Shown here: positions 1 through 10,277 of the stretch, in pieces
How the letters are laid out: each line of letters begins with the position of its first letter
How positions within the stretch are numbered: position 1 is the first letter of the stretch
Made by a program: the position numbers and the translations under genes
Notes under the pieces: model-generated
Databases searched by the model: none
Told to the model about the DNA's origin: nothing
What the model saw: the letters and a program-made list of their open reading frames with translations, nothing else
Source of the DNA: Chara braunii
Taxonomy: Eukaryota; Streptophyta; Charophyceae; Charales; Characeae
DNA: 25,175 nt
Reading direction: 5' to 3'
NCBI GenBank assembly: GCA_003427395.1
Contig: BFEA01000002.1
Span: 3,292,921-3,318,095, forward strand

Positions 1-7
1 TGTGTGT

Positions 8-77
<70 letters not shown>

Positions 78-97
78 GTGTGTGTGTGAGTGTGCGT
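1..97. repeat. (TG)n microsatellite at the window start
   Basis: This is a nearly pure TG dinucleotide run with a few C and A interruptions towards its right end. The window begins inside it, so its true length is unknown. The other end of the window is also a microsatellite, which suggests that both limits could be assembly breaks in simple repeats. Confidence 0.97.
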
Positions 98-930
98 GAG
101 TATTGCAACTGAAGCAGATGCTGATGCATGAGCTGCACATTCCACCACAGCTACTGCAGGTGCTACTACACCTCCCGCAGCGGCTGCAGGTGCTGCTACA
201 GCTGCTATACATGTTGCTGGACCTGCTGCAGATCAGCAGCACCAGCTGCAACAGCAAGTAGAGCACATGCAGGTATTGCAGCAGCGAGTGCATGCACATA
301 CTGCAGGTGCTGCTGCAAGTGTTGCCATGGGTGTCGCGGCTGCTGCAGTAATTGCAACACGTATTGCAGTACCTACAGCAACATCTGCAACAATCGCAGC
401 TGCTGCAGATGGTGCTGCAGGTACTGCAAAATGCGTTGCAGCAGCTGCATAAACTGCACAAGTTGTAACTGCTGCAGCAGCAGCTGCATAAGCTGCAAAA
501 GCTGTAACTGCTGCAGCAGCAGCTGCAGCACCGATCAGAGCATGTGCAGCAACTGCAAGTGCTGCACCTATGACAACCGCTGCAATTGCTGCAACAGTAC
601 CTGCAGCACCGACAGCCGCTGCAGATAGTGCTGAATATATTGCAAGGCATCCTGCAGTAGTTGGAACACCTATTGCAGTATGTGCGCCACTTGCAGTTGA
701 AGCAGATGCAAGTGCTGCAGCTGTTGCAGCAGTTGCAGTACAACACCTACACCATCCACACATGGTACTGCGCGTATTCCAAGACGGGCTGCAACAGCTG
801 TAGATGAAGATGCTGCAGCAGCTGTTGCAGCATGTGCAGCACTTGCAGCTGCTGCCACAGCAAGTGCTGCAGGTGCTGCAACAACTGCGGCAGTTGCTGC
901 TGCAGCATCTGCACCTGGTGCCTCTCACAG
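98..930. repeat. CTGCAG-rich degenerate triplet region (GCA/TGC)
   Basis: About 830 bp are dominated by the words CTGCAG, GCTGCTGCA, TGCAGCAG and TTGCAGCAG with strong three-base periodicity. Because CTGCAG is its own reverse complement, both strands read as long open frames. Minus 233-940 is alanine-rich. Plus 267-452 and 570-803 are also alanine-rich. Plus 128-628 is cysteine-rich and plus 804-1121 starts as a Leu/Gln/His stretch. No frame shows a domain, and several start at ATG only by chance. I read it as a degenerate GCA/TGC simple repeat. Part of it could be a decayed low-complexity coding exon, but which frame cannot be decided here. Confidence 0.8.
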
Positions 931-1459
931 CCCCATCCAACTATTCCGCCCCTCGCATGCTCCTCCCTCAAGACCCCCCACCCCCCTTTCCCCATTCACC
1001 CCCTTCCCCACCCCCTACGCACCAATGCACGACCAATGTATATTCTTTTTTTTTGTGGGTCCCTTGGCACCCACTTCACCCCTCACACCGGCGAATCACA
1101 AAAATCAGGGTGGCGGGATGATTTTTTTGAACCCTCTTAAGTCCCATAATTGACCCCCTCGAAAAATTATTATTATTATTATTATTATTATTATTTTGGA
1201 TGGGGGGCCGCGACCAGCCCTGAGTAGCTGGAACCTCGCCCCCAACCCGCAGAAACCCCCTGCCCCTGGACACTTCGGTCGGCCGCCAGTCATTAGTGTG
1301 ACGGTCACCGGACATGGTGATTTATAGTGTTATTCCTTTTTCATGTCTTGGGATCATCTTGTTTGTGATGTTAAAAGGTTGATCTAAACTGTTTTCATAT
1401 TTGCATGATGCTCAAAATAGAAGACAAACTTCTGTGCGTTCATGAAATTTTGTACTTCA
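931..1459. other. Gene-free stretch with C-rich tract and (ATT)n
   Basis: The interval 930-1090 is rich in C and CCCC on the plus strand. A pure ATT microsatellite of about ten units lies at 1166-1196. The sequence at 1200-1310 is GC-rich and the remainder is unremarkable. The minus-strand frames here contain poly-Asn or poly-Ile, which are simply translations of the ATT repeat. No gene is supported. Confidence 0.8.
1166..1196. repeat. (ATT)n microsatellite
   Basis: About ten uninterrupted ATT units. It marks simple-repeat DNA with no coding meaning. Confidence 0.97.
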
Positions 1460-1850
1460 CGATCAAAAGAGAAGACGCATGCATTCACATGTTCTTCATA
1501 GACGCACTTTCATAGCATGACATGTGTGGTGCTTGCAGCCCATCGACGATGGTGAAGCGGCGGATGTCATGTGTTGACCTTTGTTGTTATACGCGCACAC
1601 ACACATTTTGGATTTCACAAGCGAAAGAGAAGACATGCATTCACATGTTCTTCGTACATGCACTTTTCTATCATGACATGTGTGTCATTTGTATCCCGTC
1701 AAAGTTGGTGACGCAGTGGATGTCATGCGTTGACCTTTATTGTTATACACACACATACGCACACACATTTGGATTTTACTATCGAAAGAGAAGACACATG
1801 CATTCACACGTTTTTCATACATGCACTTCATATCATGACATTGTCGAGCG
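1460..1850. repeat. 160-bp tandem repeat, two and a half copies
   Basis: The landmark word GAGAAGAC, followed by CATGCATTCACATGTTCTTC, recurs at 1469, 1627 and 1788, giving periods of 158 and 161 bp. Each unit also carries a GTTGACCTTTGTTGTTATAC-like block followed by a short CA run (near 1575 and 1733). The third copy stops at about 1850. The frames across this region (for example plus 1522-1893) are just translations of the repeat. Confidence 0.9.
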
Positions 1851-1953
1851 CATTGGTTTCCGCCTTTTTCGCAAAAGGCAAGAGCCCTCCTGACCATGTC
1901 ACCCAGGATGGATAATTCCTACGAACACGAAGACGGGCGCGGGCGCATTGCCA

Positions 1954-2025
1954 CCTCGCCGCTCTAGCCGAGTGCGTTGGTCGTACCTCTCGTGATCCCC
2001 TTCAAAGGGGTAAAATCCCGCGAGG
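1954..2025 (+). other. tRNA-like relic with A box and B box
   Basis: This 72-bp segment begins CCTCGC and ends GCGAGG, which are complementary. It holds TAGCCGAGTGCG at 1965-1976, an 11 of 12 match to the tRNA A-box consensus. Thirty-one bases later comes GGGTAAAATCC at 2008-2018, an 8 of 11 match to the B box in the correct order and spacing. The text just after it (AATCCCGCGAGG) has the usual look of a tRNA 3' end. The T stem keeps only three pairs and the acceptor does not fold properly, so this is more likely a decayed tRNA or the head of a tRNA-derived SINE than a working tRNA. Confidence 0.4.
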
Positions 2026-4850
2026 CATAACTTGTTTTCTCTAAGGGGGCGTTACGACCTTTAAATGATGTATCCATACCAAGCTACTGACCCACGTACG
2101 AAAACCTTTTAGATGCAAATGTTGAGGTAGGTCAACCGATGACGTTTTACTCGTTCGGTACAGTGGAGGTACATCTGAACCCGAACGCTCTTTGTTCTTT
2201 TGGGCGCTGATCTTCTAAGTACGAACGAATGTCGGTCGACTACAACGGTTTCGGCCAAGTGTGATACCCACGATTAATCTTAGGCCCTTTAAATTAAATC
2301 ATACAAAAGATAAAATGGAAAAAAAAAATCAATACTACGTAGATTCAGTTGCACAAGACCGGCTCAGATCGCATCGGATACAGCCAAACCGACGTGAAAA
2401 GTCGACGGTTTCTACGTGCATACACATTAAAGACCATTTCCCCTCACAGATTAAGCTTTTGATGTCACCAGTGTTTTTTTCTAATAATGACACATATAAT
2501 GGTCACTCCAAGAGGTTGCTAAATTAAGCCCCTTTAAGTGAGATTGAGGAAAACTCAATACCCCTCTTAGTCGTCGCATAAACCTTTTCAGAAGTGCTAT
2601 GGGGTACTCCTCCTCCTCGCTCGAGCACAAGACTCGAATCGCAGAAGTCGGGTCGCCTCCACCGAATCGACAAGAGTACCCCTCCGTACAAAATGGTCCA
2701 CTCTTGGAGCGATAACAAGGTTAACTCCTAAAGCAACGAACCTCTACCCACGAAGCCTTCTAGAGCGAGGGAATGCACTACCAACTCCGAATGAAAATCA
2801 TTCATCCCTTAGAGTTAAAGGAGGTACAAAATGGGAATCATTTGGACGAGCACAGACGAGTAAAGTCGTTCGGGCTATAATGGGTAGCCTTAGAAGAACA
2901 CTAAGTCCACTTGACTTCATCTTCAGTATGTTCGCAGGGCCCGTCAAATTTTTTCATTTCAAGATACAAGTCATTTTTCGATCTTGGCAGGTAAGAGGTA
3001 GAAAAAATACCATTTTTTTCGTCATTCCTAAGATAGGTGCGATCAATTTTTTTTACAAACATCCTTCTACATACCTATACACCAAGCCAAACAACAAGTT
3101 CAAAGGGATCTAACAAAGCCCCATATTCAAGTCATACCTCACCTTTCACCTCCATGACTCTCACAACCCTACTCTACCGTTTATTTTCGAACATTAATCG
3201 GATAGGTCAAGCATAGTGTGGGTAAACATAAGGTGTGAAGGGGATTTCGAGTCTTCCACTGACCTTGAGTGATTGAAGAACAACGTTGGCGGACCCAATC
3301 AAGAAAGTCAGGTAATATCTTAATCAAGTAGAGGAACAAACTTCATAAATGTCAAATATATATGACCAACAACTCGATCAATCGTGACCCTCGCAATAAG
3401 AAAGTAGTCCACAGTTCCTCAATAGACTCAAATTGGGGGAGGTTGTGCCCATTGAAAAAAAAACTTAAGTGAGATAATTTTAAAAGAGGGCGGTCCCAAA
3501 GTAAGTTCCATGCAGTCCCAGTATCCCAGATGGTCCCTTTGCAGTCCCAATGGTACCACAAAGTTCCACTGACTGTCCCAAGTTCACCCAAAACGTTCTC
3601 TGAGTCTAAATAAACTTGTACGTTGTCGCCTGCAGCATACAATAATCAACCTTCAAAACAATAAAACATGGTTCCAGGTATAAACTTGACCCAATCCATC
3701 TGTCACGGTTTTTCCATGAGACCATTCAAAAGGAGATAGACCATGCTGGAAGAAAATCCAACCGCACGTCCCTCAAAAAAAACTTATGTTGTCGTTTCGG
3801 TAGTTCGACGACATGTGTCCTAAAAATTGTTCCACTGTTATACAATAAATTCGGTTGTACGTCCCCTTGAAACCCCTTGCAATCCTCGTGTTCCGACAAC
3901 ATCTTGCCACAAAACGGTGTTGCTGTCATGCAAAACTCCAGCAGCACCTTCCCTTGGGAAGGCCTTACATCGCAATAGCAATCCGACAACACTTGCCTTC
4001 AAAACCTTGATGCTGCAGCCTTTTTTTTTTTGGCAAATATCCTTCTCAATTCTCGCCATTGACGCGCCGTTAGCCTGACAGCATAACCCCCTTAAAAACG
4101 TTTTGTTGTTGTGTCAAAATTTTGACAGTATAACCTTACAAAATGGGGTATAGATCGAATGACGTTGTGGGCCAAGTCCTTAACCTGTGTTCATTGTTGT
4201 TTTTTTTTCGACCTGTCCTTCAAATTTAATGCTTCGTTGCTTTGAAAAAACAATGACTAGTTTAAACCACCAGTACTTGGCGCAACCATCAGCCGCAAAA
4301 AAAAATAGAGTAAAAACATTTTTAGTCAGATGAATTTGGGTTCTCCTGTAGTAGGCCGTACATTTCCTAAAATCGTGGTGCGTTAACAAGCACGACTCTG
4401 TGAAAACTTCCACTCGCAAAAAAAAACCATGTAGATATAAGTTGTTGAACGCTACTTGGTTTAGGTCTTACAATAGGTTCTTTATCTTAACCATCGGTAT
4501 CTTTGAGTTTTTTTTTTGCAATGTCGATAAGTACAATGTGCCTATTTTTGTTAAATCGGTGTAGGCGAACAATCGAATTTGTTTCTTTAGGTGCCACCAA
4601 GTGGCACCAACCTTTTCATATTGGTAGGTTGAACACTACATGATATAGTGTATTAGCATTTATGTTGAAGAGGTTTAAGCCATTGAACCATACGTTATGT
4701 TTTAAATCACTACAAGACGTCTGCGTTATATTTTAAATCACCATTGATCCAAACGTTATTTCCATGATGCGGTTTTTTTATTTCAGACTTGGCCTACTGA
4801 GCCAAAAGGATGGGCATCTACTAGTAGCAGTTGTGGGGGGGGGGAGGATG
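2026..4850. other. AT-rich gene-free region with homopolymer tracts
   Basis: The interval is mostly unique sequence with no convincing coding frame; the best frames are under 100 codons and resemble no family I know. A and T homopolymers of 8-11 bases are frequent, for example near 2320, 3456, 4020, 4200, 4300, 4416 and 4510. A perfect 8-bp hairpin with a 3-base loop (GGTGCCAC-CAA-GTGGCACC) lies at 4590-4608. A loose repetition of the word GTCCCA occurs at 3490-3580. A two-copy 40-bp motif (CGTTAT-TTTTAAATCAC) occurs at 4690-4745. Confidence 0.6.
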
Positions 4851-5092
4851 TATTCTTTCATCGTTATTTTTTTTTTTGCCATGAATAAAAATTAGTGTAA
4901 TATTCTATAAAAAAATCATTAGTTAGTTTTTATATTTTTTTATCGTTTATTTTGATCAATAAAAGTTATTTAATGCATTCTTTCGCCGCCATTTTTTTTT
5001 TGCCATGAATAAAAATTAGTGTAATATTCTCTAAAAAAATCATCAGTTAGTTTTTTTTTATTATTATTATTTATTTTTATCAATAAAGTTAT
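4851..5092. repeat. 125-bp direct repeat, two copies
   Basis: ATTCTTTC, then a poly-T run and GCCATGAATAAAAATTAGTG, occur at 4852 and again at 4977. Similarity continues through the stretches CTAAAAAAATCAT and GTTAGTTTTT to the AT-rich end. Period is 125 bp. The second copy differs at a few positions and has gained an ATT run (about 5060). This is a simple tandem duplication of AT-rich DNA. Confidence 0.92.
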
Positions 5093-6054
5093 TGAAGTTA
5101 GCGCATTTAACATTCTGGAACAAGTGGCCAACTGGCAATGACAATGCCTACCCGCCAGTATTAAATCTTAATGATTTGACGACCTATAATACTTACCCTT
5201 TAAAAGTTTTAGATCTCTTTTGGACTTCTACCGTCTTCAACTGGATAAAACATTTGATCATTACAGTTGTAGCTGATACAACTTTCAGTCCAAACACCGC
5301 GAGAATGATTGAGCATTCTATTTGGGTGAAGGTGGTAGTCGCAAGGTATGATCGCTCTTATATTTTTCAAAGGTGTCGGTTCTTGCAACAAAATTGGTTA
5401 TCTACAAAATGCAAAACATGAATCATCGCGCAACTTCTACCATCATTATACCCCATTTTTAATGGGCATACTTTAAAAAATTATCGCATCTCGACACATA
5501 CGTAACAATCCACGACAATAGTTTTTTTTTTTTCCCCTTCTAAGTTAGTTGTAGTGCCCTGCCAATGAGGCAGGGCGCTTTCGACGGACAACCGATACTT
5601 GCAACGAACGGGACACTCTTACATGTACTCAAGATTCTGTATCAAATAATTTTTACGCCCAAAGAGTTATTGTTGGTTTTGCTTTTTTTTTCGTAGAGTC
5701 GTGTTTGTTGAGAGCTGTAACGCCCGTTGGGAGAGCAAATTCTCACTTGTGCCCAATGTTTTGTATCTCTCAACAAATCTCGGTCGCTAGAGAAAAATGG
5801 TGGGGGGGACGCAGGCCACAAAGAGGCTCTTGCTGGCTCGTTATTTTTTTGCAAAATGCATTTTCAACCCCTGAAAAAGGTGCGTTGAAAGTAATGAGGT
5901 TTAAAACTTAGGTTAGATAAACTTCCATTTTCAAGGCTGTTCCAAGTTTGGATGTAGTAGTGTTCAGGTTAGTTTTACACATAGGTAGGTTATACTTTAG
6001 AACATGGAAATACTTGTCGGAAATCGAGGCGTATCATGCTCAACAATAAATGTT

Positions 6055-6056
<2 letters not shown>
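5093..6056. other. Gene-free stretch with a perfect hairpin
   Basis: The 109-codon plus frame at 5092-5421 begins without an ATG in its first codons' context, resembles nothing recognised, and overlaps an antisense frame. The notable object is the hairpin at 5553-5579. Stem AGTGCCCTGCC pairs with GGCAGGGCGCT over eleven positions with one G-U pair, around the loop AATGA. A poly-T run precedes it at about 5522-5533. Confidence 0.6.

Positions 6057-6113
<57 letters not shown>
6057..6113. repeat. (TC)n microsatellite
   Basis: A pure TC run of about 28 units. The poly-Arg/Glu antisense frame over it is an artefact of the repeat. Confidence 0.98.
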
Positions 6114-6115
<2 letters not shown>

Positions 6116-6780
6116 GCATTAAGTGCGCAGGTGATTGTGTATGTGTGGCGTAAGTTGTACGTTGAAAACTGACGTACATCTGAATTTTGCCTCATCCGTC
6201 TATCGCTCGGTTTCTAGCTTTGTCCTCATGTTTATCTATGTTTGTCTTTGTCTCTTTCTTTATCTATCTATTTTTTTTTTCTCTCAAAAGGTAAAAGACA
6301 AATTAAGGCCCTTGTGATTATATTCTCTGCGCCAACACGGTTAGCTTCTACCCTGTTTACAATGGTATCCCGCTTTCAAAATTATTGTGGTCTTGAGATA
6401 GATACGCCCACCCACAATATCAGTGTCTTAGGGTTAGATCTCACCACGAGGCTGAGAAAGTTATTGACCGCGTCTTATGATTGTTTCCTTTTTAGGCCTG
6501 TACTGCTTGCGGAAACGAACTCGCAGTGTGCATATTAAAGGATGCTACATAACATCCCAACTTCGAAAACTGCGAACTACCGGTCCCTGCAGGGCACAGA
6601 CTTTTAAAGAACATGATGCAGCGACGCCCAATAGCAAACCCGTTTCCACCGTTTTCATCCTCGTGGTGCCCCCCCCCCCCAACCCCGCTCTGCTCTCAAG
6701 TTTTGTCCAAACGGAACGGGCATCGTGAGACAGTGCCCAATAGAAACATTTTGTGGCAGCAAGAAAAGCAAGGATCCTTG
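6114..6780. other. Gene-free stretch
   Basis: There is no supported gene. The interval has pyrimidine-rich DNA at 6190-6290 and a poly-C run at 6669-6680. The open frames (plus 6242-6538, plus 6477-6728) are short and featureless. Confidence 0.55.
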
Positions 6781-6783
6781 GAC

Positions 6784-7015
6784 CATTAAACTTAGAAACA
6801 TGCCAGGGGTCAGTTCAAAAACCTCCCCAAACAAGCATGTGGACCAAGTCATTCAACTTAGAAATAATGTTTGGTCCTCAAAAGAAACCGTGCAAGCCCC
6901 AAAAACAAAATCACAGTAGTCAGGTCATTCACCTTAGAAATATTATTTGACCCTTCGTAAGGTAAATGTCAAAGAAACATTGCAGTCATTCAACTTAAAA
7001 ACATGTCTGGCTCTT
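6784..7015. repeat. Four degenerate copies of a 30-bp motif
   Basis: A motif close to GTCATTCAACTTAGAAACAT followed by GTTTGGTCC recurs with its CATT-AACTTA core at about 6784, 6850, 6926 and 6987, so spacing is 66, 76 and 61 bp. The intervening sequence is less similar but is rich in AAAGAAAC and CCCCAAA. It looks like an old, diverged tandem array. Confidence 0.75.
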
Positions 7016-7262
7016 TTTGTGACCCACAATCTCAATCAAGACCACCTTTCTCCCACCTTCCTCCCCAATTAATCCCTTTTAGTTTCGTTTTCAAACAGTA
7101 AAGTAGATAAACTTCGAGCGTGTATTCCTTTTACTTAGTCTAAATTCAGTTCTGAGTAAACACAATCCATAGGGATGCACAAATGCATTGCGATCAGCAT
7201 AGAAAAATGTACTGGTTGGGTACTGATTGGGCGGGGTTAGCGGGCTCACACAAGGTAGAGAA

Positions 7263-7530
7263 GGGTATACCTGACAGTTCTCTACCTCTAGAACTCCTCC
7301 TAGATCTAGGTAAAGCTATCACAATTGGTGGGTGGACCTCCGACAAGGTTTTGCCGCTGTCTTGTGGGTTGCAATCCCACCGGCCGCCTTCCCTTCCAAA
7401 ATCAAATTAAAGTTAGAGTAAGAAGGACAGAACAAGAGGTTTTCGACTTTCGAGGTACAAGAATGGTACAACTCAGCTCGCGCGAGAGGGCCTTGATATC
7501 TTCTAGTTTAGAGTGGTCCGCAATGGTGGT
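7263..7530 (+). mobile_element. SINE-like dispersed repeat, copy A
   Basis: The segment is recognisably similar along its length to the reverse complement of 16500-16763. Shared blocks, in order, are ACCTG-AGTT, AACTCCTCCT, CAATTGGTGGG, GGGTTGCAATCCCACC, GCCGCCTTCCC, TTAGAGTAA-AAGGA, GAGGGCCTT and CCGCAATGG. A T-arm-like hairpin, GTGGG-TTGCAAT-CCCAC, lies at 7364-7380 and recalls a tRNA T-arm or B box with two inverted bases (GC for CG). Two copies in opposite orientation, no coding capacity and a tRNA-like core suggest a SINE. I see no clear A box or target-site duplication, so the class is inferred. Confidence 0.6.
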
Positions 7531-8689
7531 CAAAAGTCGCATCAAGATGATCGCCTGACGACTCTTCAAATTGATGTAGTGCCCCCCTTGCGGAACCTGG
7601 CCACTTCCCCAAGTTGATACATTGTTCCCATTAACTAACCGCTGGTACACAGCCTAAAAATACCACGTTCAAATAGAGCACACCCCTTGTTGCTCTATTC
7701 GAAACGCAGGTGAAATGAAGTAAGATTCAACTGAATACTGTGTGCACAATAGTAACCAGAGTAGCACTTGCAGTAGACTCGTCGGACTCTAGCATCGGTT
7801 TCAACCGAAATGCACAACTAGCAAGATACGATGACACACAAAGGAAGTACCGCCGCACAACAAATAATCCATAAGCGGCGATTGCACTTCCTTTAGCCGA
7901 TGTCTTGAGATTGCATGATCCCCCACTTCTCCAAGTAGCGGCTCGTACGAGGGGACCACCCATCTCTTGACCTACTGTCGGACCAGTTTGGACGCAGACC
8001 TCTGATCTGCAAATAGTAATGAAAACCAGGTAGCGGAAAATTGTTCAGCAAGCAGAAACACACTGGTATGATGCTGGTGGAGATCCAAAATAAACGACCT
8101 CACTCTAAAAAAAAAAGTAGGTACCCAGTACCATTACTACTGCGGGCAAGCTTCTCGTCTCCTTTACGGTTGGTGTAGTGGCGTCAACTTGTGGTTTTGC
8201 AATACGTTTTTATTACGGTAGTGTTTCCCCTAAAGAAGCAGTAATAGCAGAAGAACGGTACCGTAATAATGACAAAGGTGCAACAATACCGTAGTGGGGC
8301 AAGCGGTAGTGGCAACGGAACATAGTAGCGATCTGGATACCACAACCAAAAGCAGTAGCAACATCACCCAGTTGAGGTAGTTGCGGTGATGATTAGGACA
8401 TAATAGCAATAGTTTGCCCTTCAATATACAGCGATAGCAATCGAAAACCTTTGTTACACCAACACTTCAATTTCAACAGAACTTTTTCCTCAGAAAGTTG
8501 CCGCAGTCAATTGTCTAACCAAAGCATTATCAGGCTAAATGACCCATGAGCAGTTAAATCGGTCAACAGGGAGGTAGAAAGTTGAGGGTGTGGCGGGCCG
8601 TATTAACAGTAGCGTCAAGCTAAGTAGATCAATGACTGCCCTCGTTCACGAAACCCAAGTCAGCACTCTTCGCAGACACGACCCTCCAC
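7531..8689. other. Gene-free stretch with long hairpin and triplet-like tract
   Basis: A 15-bp imperfect stem lies at 7666-7680 paired with 7691-7706 (CGTTCAAATAGAGCA with TGCTCTATTCGAAACG) around a 10-base loop. At 8220-8420 the sequence is a degenerate triplet tract (GTA, GCA and AGC words), which reads as a leucine-rich frame on the minus strand (8230-8424). No gene is supported. Confidence 0.6.
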
Positions 8690-10168
8690 CATATGAGCCG
8701 AGTTATGCACCACCACGCGGCAAACTTCGTAATCCCTCTTCAACTACCTTCCTCTTTTTCTTGCATTCTTTGTCCTTCAGTGTTCCGTTCCCAAGGCTTG
8801 CGCCTTGGCGATGTCGATTGCCTCCCCTGCCGCAACACTTTACACAACCTCTCGTACTATGTTGGAACAATGCAAGTAAACTTCCTTTTTCTTTTCTATC
8901 TTCGAACTACTTGTTTTCTCTCTCACACACTCTCTTTCTTTGCCTCGCCCCACAAGTTCTCTCACAGTTTCACGTTGCCCTCTCGACCAGATACAACTGG
9001 CCAAGGCGCTTCAACGATGAGTAGGAAGATGGTGGCAACCACTGTAAATACAATGAGCACCCAAGTGTGGTGGAATAATTCGAGCGTCGAGACCTTGAAA
9101 ACGAGCAGTGTGGCGACCAAGCGAGCCGTGAAACCACACTTCCTCACTGTGCAAAATGAGAATGAATCCCTTGCCAAAACGAGATTAGATAAATTCCCCG
9201 TTCACACCGAGTCGGTGCACAACTTGGCTCCGTAGCTCAACTACCAATTCATCCCACATTGCTATCTCGACCAAGTAAGTACGCTCCTTCTCCCTCTCTT
9301 GAGTGTGCTTGTGCTCTCAGGCCGTTCAACCAGTGATGATGTTGATGACGACCACTCGCAAACTCAACGATCACTACGAACGACACACAACAAGGTCATG
9401 ATGACCAAGGCAAGGGCGAATAATGCGAAGAAGGCGATCATCACTAAATAGAGGAGAACGACCGCCAATGAAAAAGAGGAGGGCCATGATAGGGCCGAAG
9501 TCAGGGTGACAAGCAATGCTACAGGAGGAACGATTACGAGCGGGACGCAAATGGCGAGCAGAATGACGTCGTGCCCAGCACTCACGATGGGTGACACCAT
9601 CTCGACGATGAGCACATTCAGTAACACAATCTCAGAGAATCCGGACGATAAGCAGTAACACGGCCTTGCCTCCTACACTCATTAGATGTGAAATATGAGG
9701 ATGAATCTTTCACTTAGACACAGGAAGATACTTGCCTTCAATGTCTCTTGCTACAATGCCTACTATACAACTTGAAAGCAATCCGTTGATGAATCTTCCG
9801 CTAAGAAGGGGTGGGTACATGCCAAGTAAGTATCTCGCTTGACAGGGCGCTCACGCACGCGCACCAGTACTCCACCACTCCGATTTTTCACGCACACGCT
9901 CGTGCCCGCTCCCTCGTGCGTTCAGTCCTCCTCCTTCGTTCTTTCTAATCCCCCTTCTTCCCTCCTCTTTTCCCTTTTTGCCTCTAATCCCTGCTCGCTA
10001 CGACCTTCCACGCCCATAACGTCGATAACGATCAAGATGGCAACATAAGCACGATCGTGATTCCAACAGCCATGAAGAAAACAACCAGCGGGGTCGTGGT
10101 GGAGGCTATTACGGCAACCAAGATGAGGAATACTTAGATGGACGCACTCCTTGACAGCAGAGTGCTAA
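8690..10168. other. Mixed region with possible decayed exons
   Basis: Pyrimidine-rich tracts (8740-8770, 8880-8960, 9285-9320, 9890-10010) alternate with purine-rich blocks. GTAAGT occurs at 9275 and 9826, and CTCTCAG ends at 9320, so a 46-bp intron at 9275-9320 is conceivable. Downstream frames include 9323-9451, then a single TAG, then 68 open codons to 9658. A 41-codon frame at 10029-10154 encodes an Arg/Gly/Asn/Gln-rich tail containing QRGRGGGYYGNQDEEY, which resembles an RGG-type low-complexity end of a protein. The 180-codon frame at 8693-9235 is hydrophobic and then Thr/Ser-rich, with no family resemblance. I cannot assemble a gene. Confidence 0.35.
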
Positions 10169-10169
10169 C

Positions 10170-10179
10170 AAAAAAAAAA
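10170..10179 (-). terminator. Pol III T-run terminator after the U6-like RNA
   Basis: Ten consecutive T on the minus strand directly follow the U6-like 3' end. Runs of four or more T terminate Pol III. Intactness of this element argues mildly against long decay of the locus. Confidence 0.6.
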
Positions 10180-10277
10180 GAAGGAAATCTTATTTCGATT
10201 TATAGGAGGAACCCTTATGCAGGGGCTATGCTAATCTTTTCTGTACCATTCCATCTTTAACAGATGTCCCGAAGGAC
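10170..10277 (-). ncRNA. U6: U6 snRNA-like gene or pseudogene
   Basis: U6 is the catalytic snRNA of the spliceosome. Reading the minus strand from 10277, the 5' end is the hairpin GTCC-TTCG-GGAC followed by ATCTGTTAAA, as in plant-type U6. Next comes GGTACAGAAAAGATTAGC, which matches the ACAGAGA box and the AGC catalytic triad region, then ATAGCCCCTGCATAAGG of the internal stem-loop, then ATAAATCGA near the 3' end. It stops in ten T at 10179-10170, a typical Pol III terminator. Length to the T run is about 98 nt, slightly under the usual 102-107. Two changes are odd. The ACAGAGA box reads ACAGAAA, and the segment that should read GGATGACACG reads GGGTTCCTCC, which removes the normal bulged-U context. 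No TATA box is visible at -25 to -30. The family call is strong, but function is uncertain and it may be a pseudogene or retroposed copy. Confidence 0.8.

Noticed and set aside
233-940. 235-codon alanine-rich minus-strand frame
   Set aside because: It arises from CTGCAG-rich repeat that is open on both strands, with no domain and no frame preference.
2601-2682. 82-bp segment bounded by GGGGTACTC/GAGTACCCC with a B-box-like GATTCGAGTC on the minus strand, possibly a class II tRNA
   Set aside because: The B-box-like word is too close to the 5' end for a tRNA, no T stem forms next to the acceptor, and a 9-bp inverted repeat at this spacing is expected several times in 25 kb by chance.
9364-9627. 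87-codon hydrophobic minus-strand frame resembling a membrane protein
   Set aside because: Its hydrophobicity follows from purine-rich hydrophilic text on the plus strand; there is no family signature, no neighbouring gene, and it is antisense to another candidate frame.
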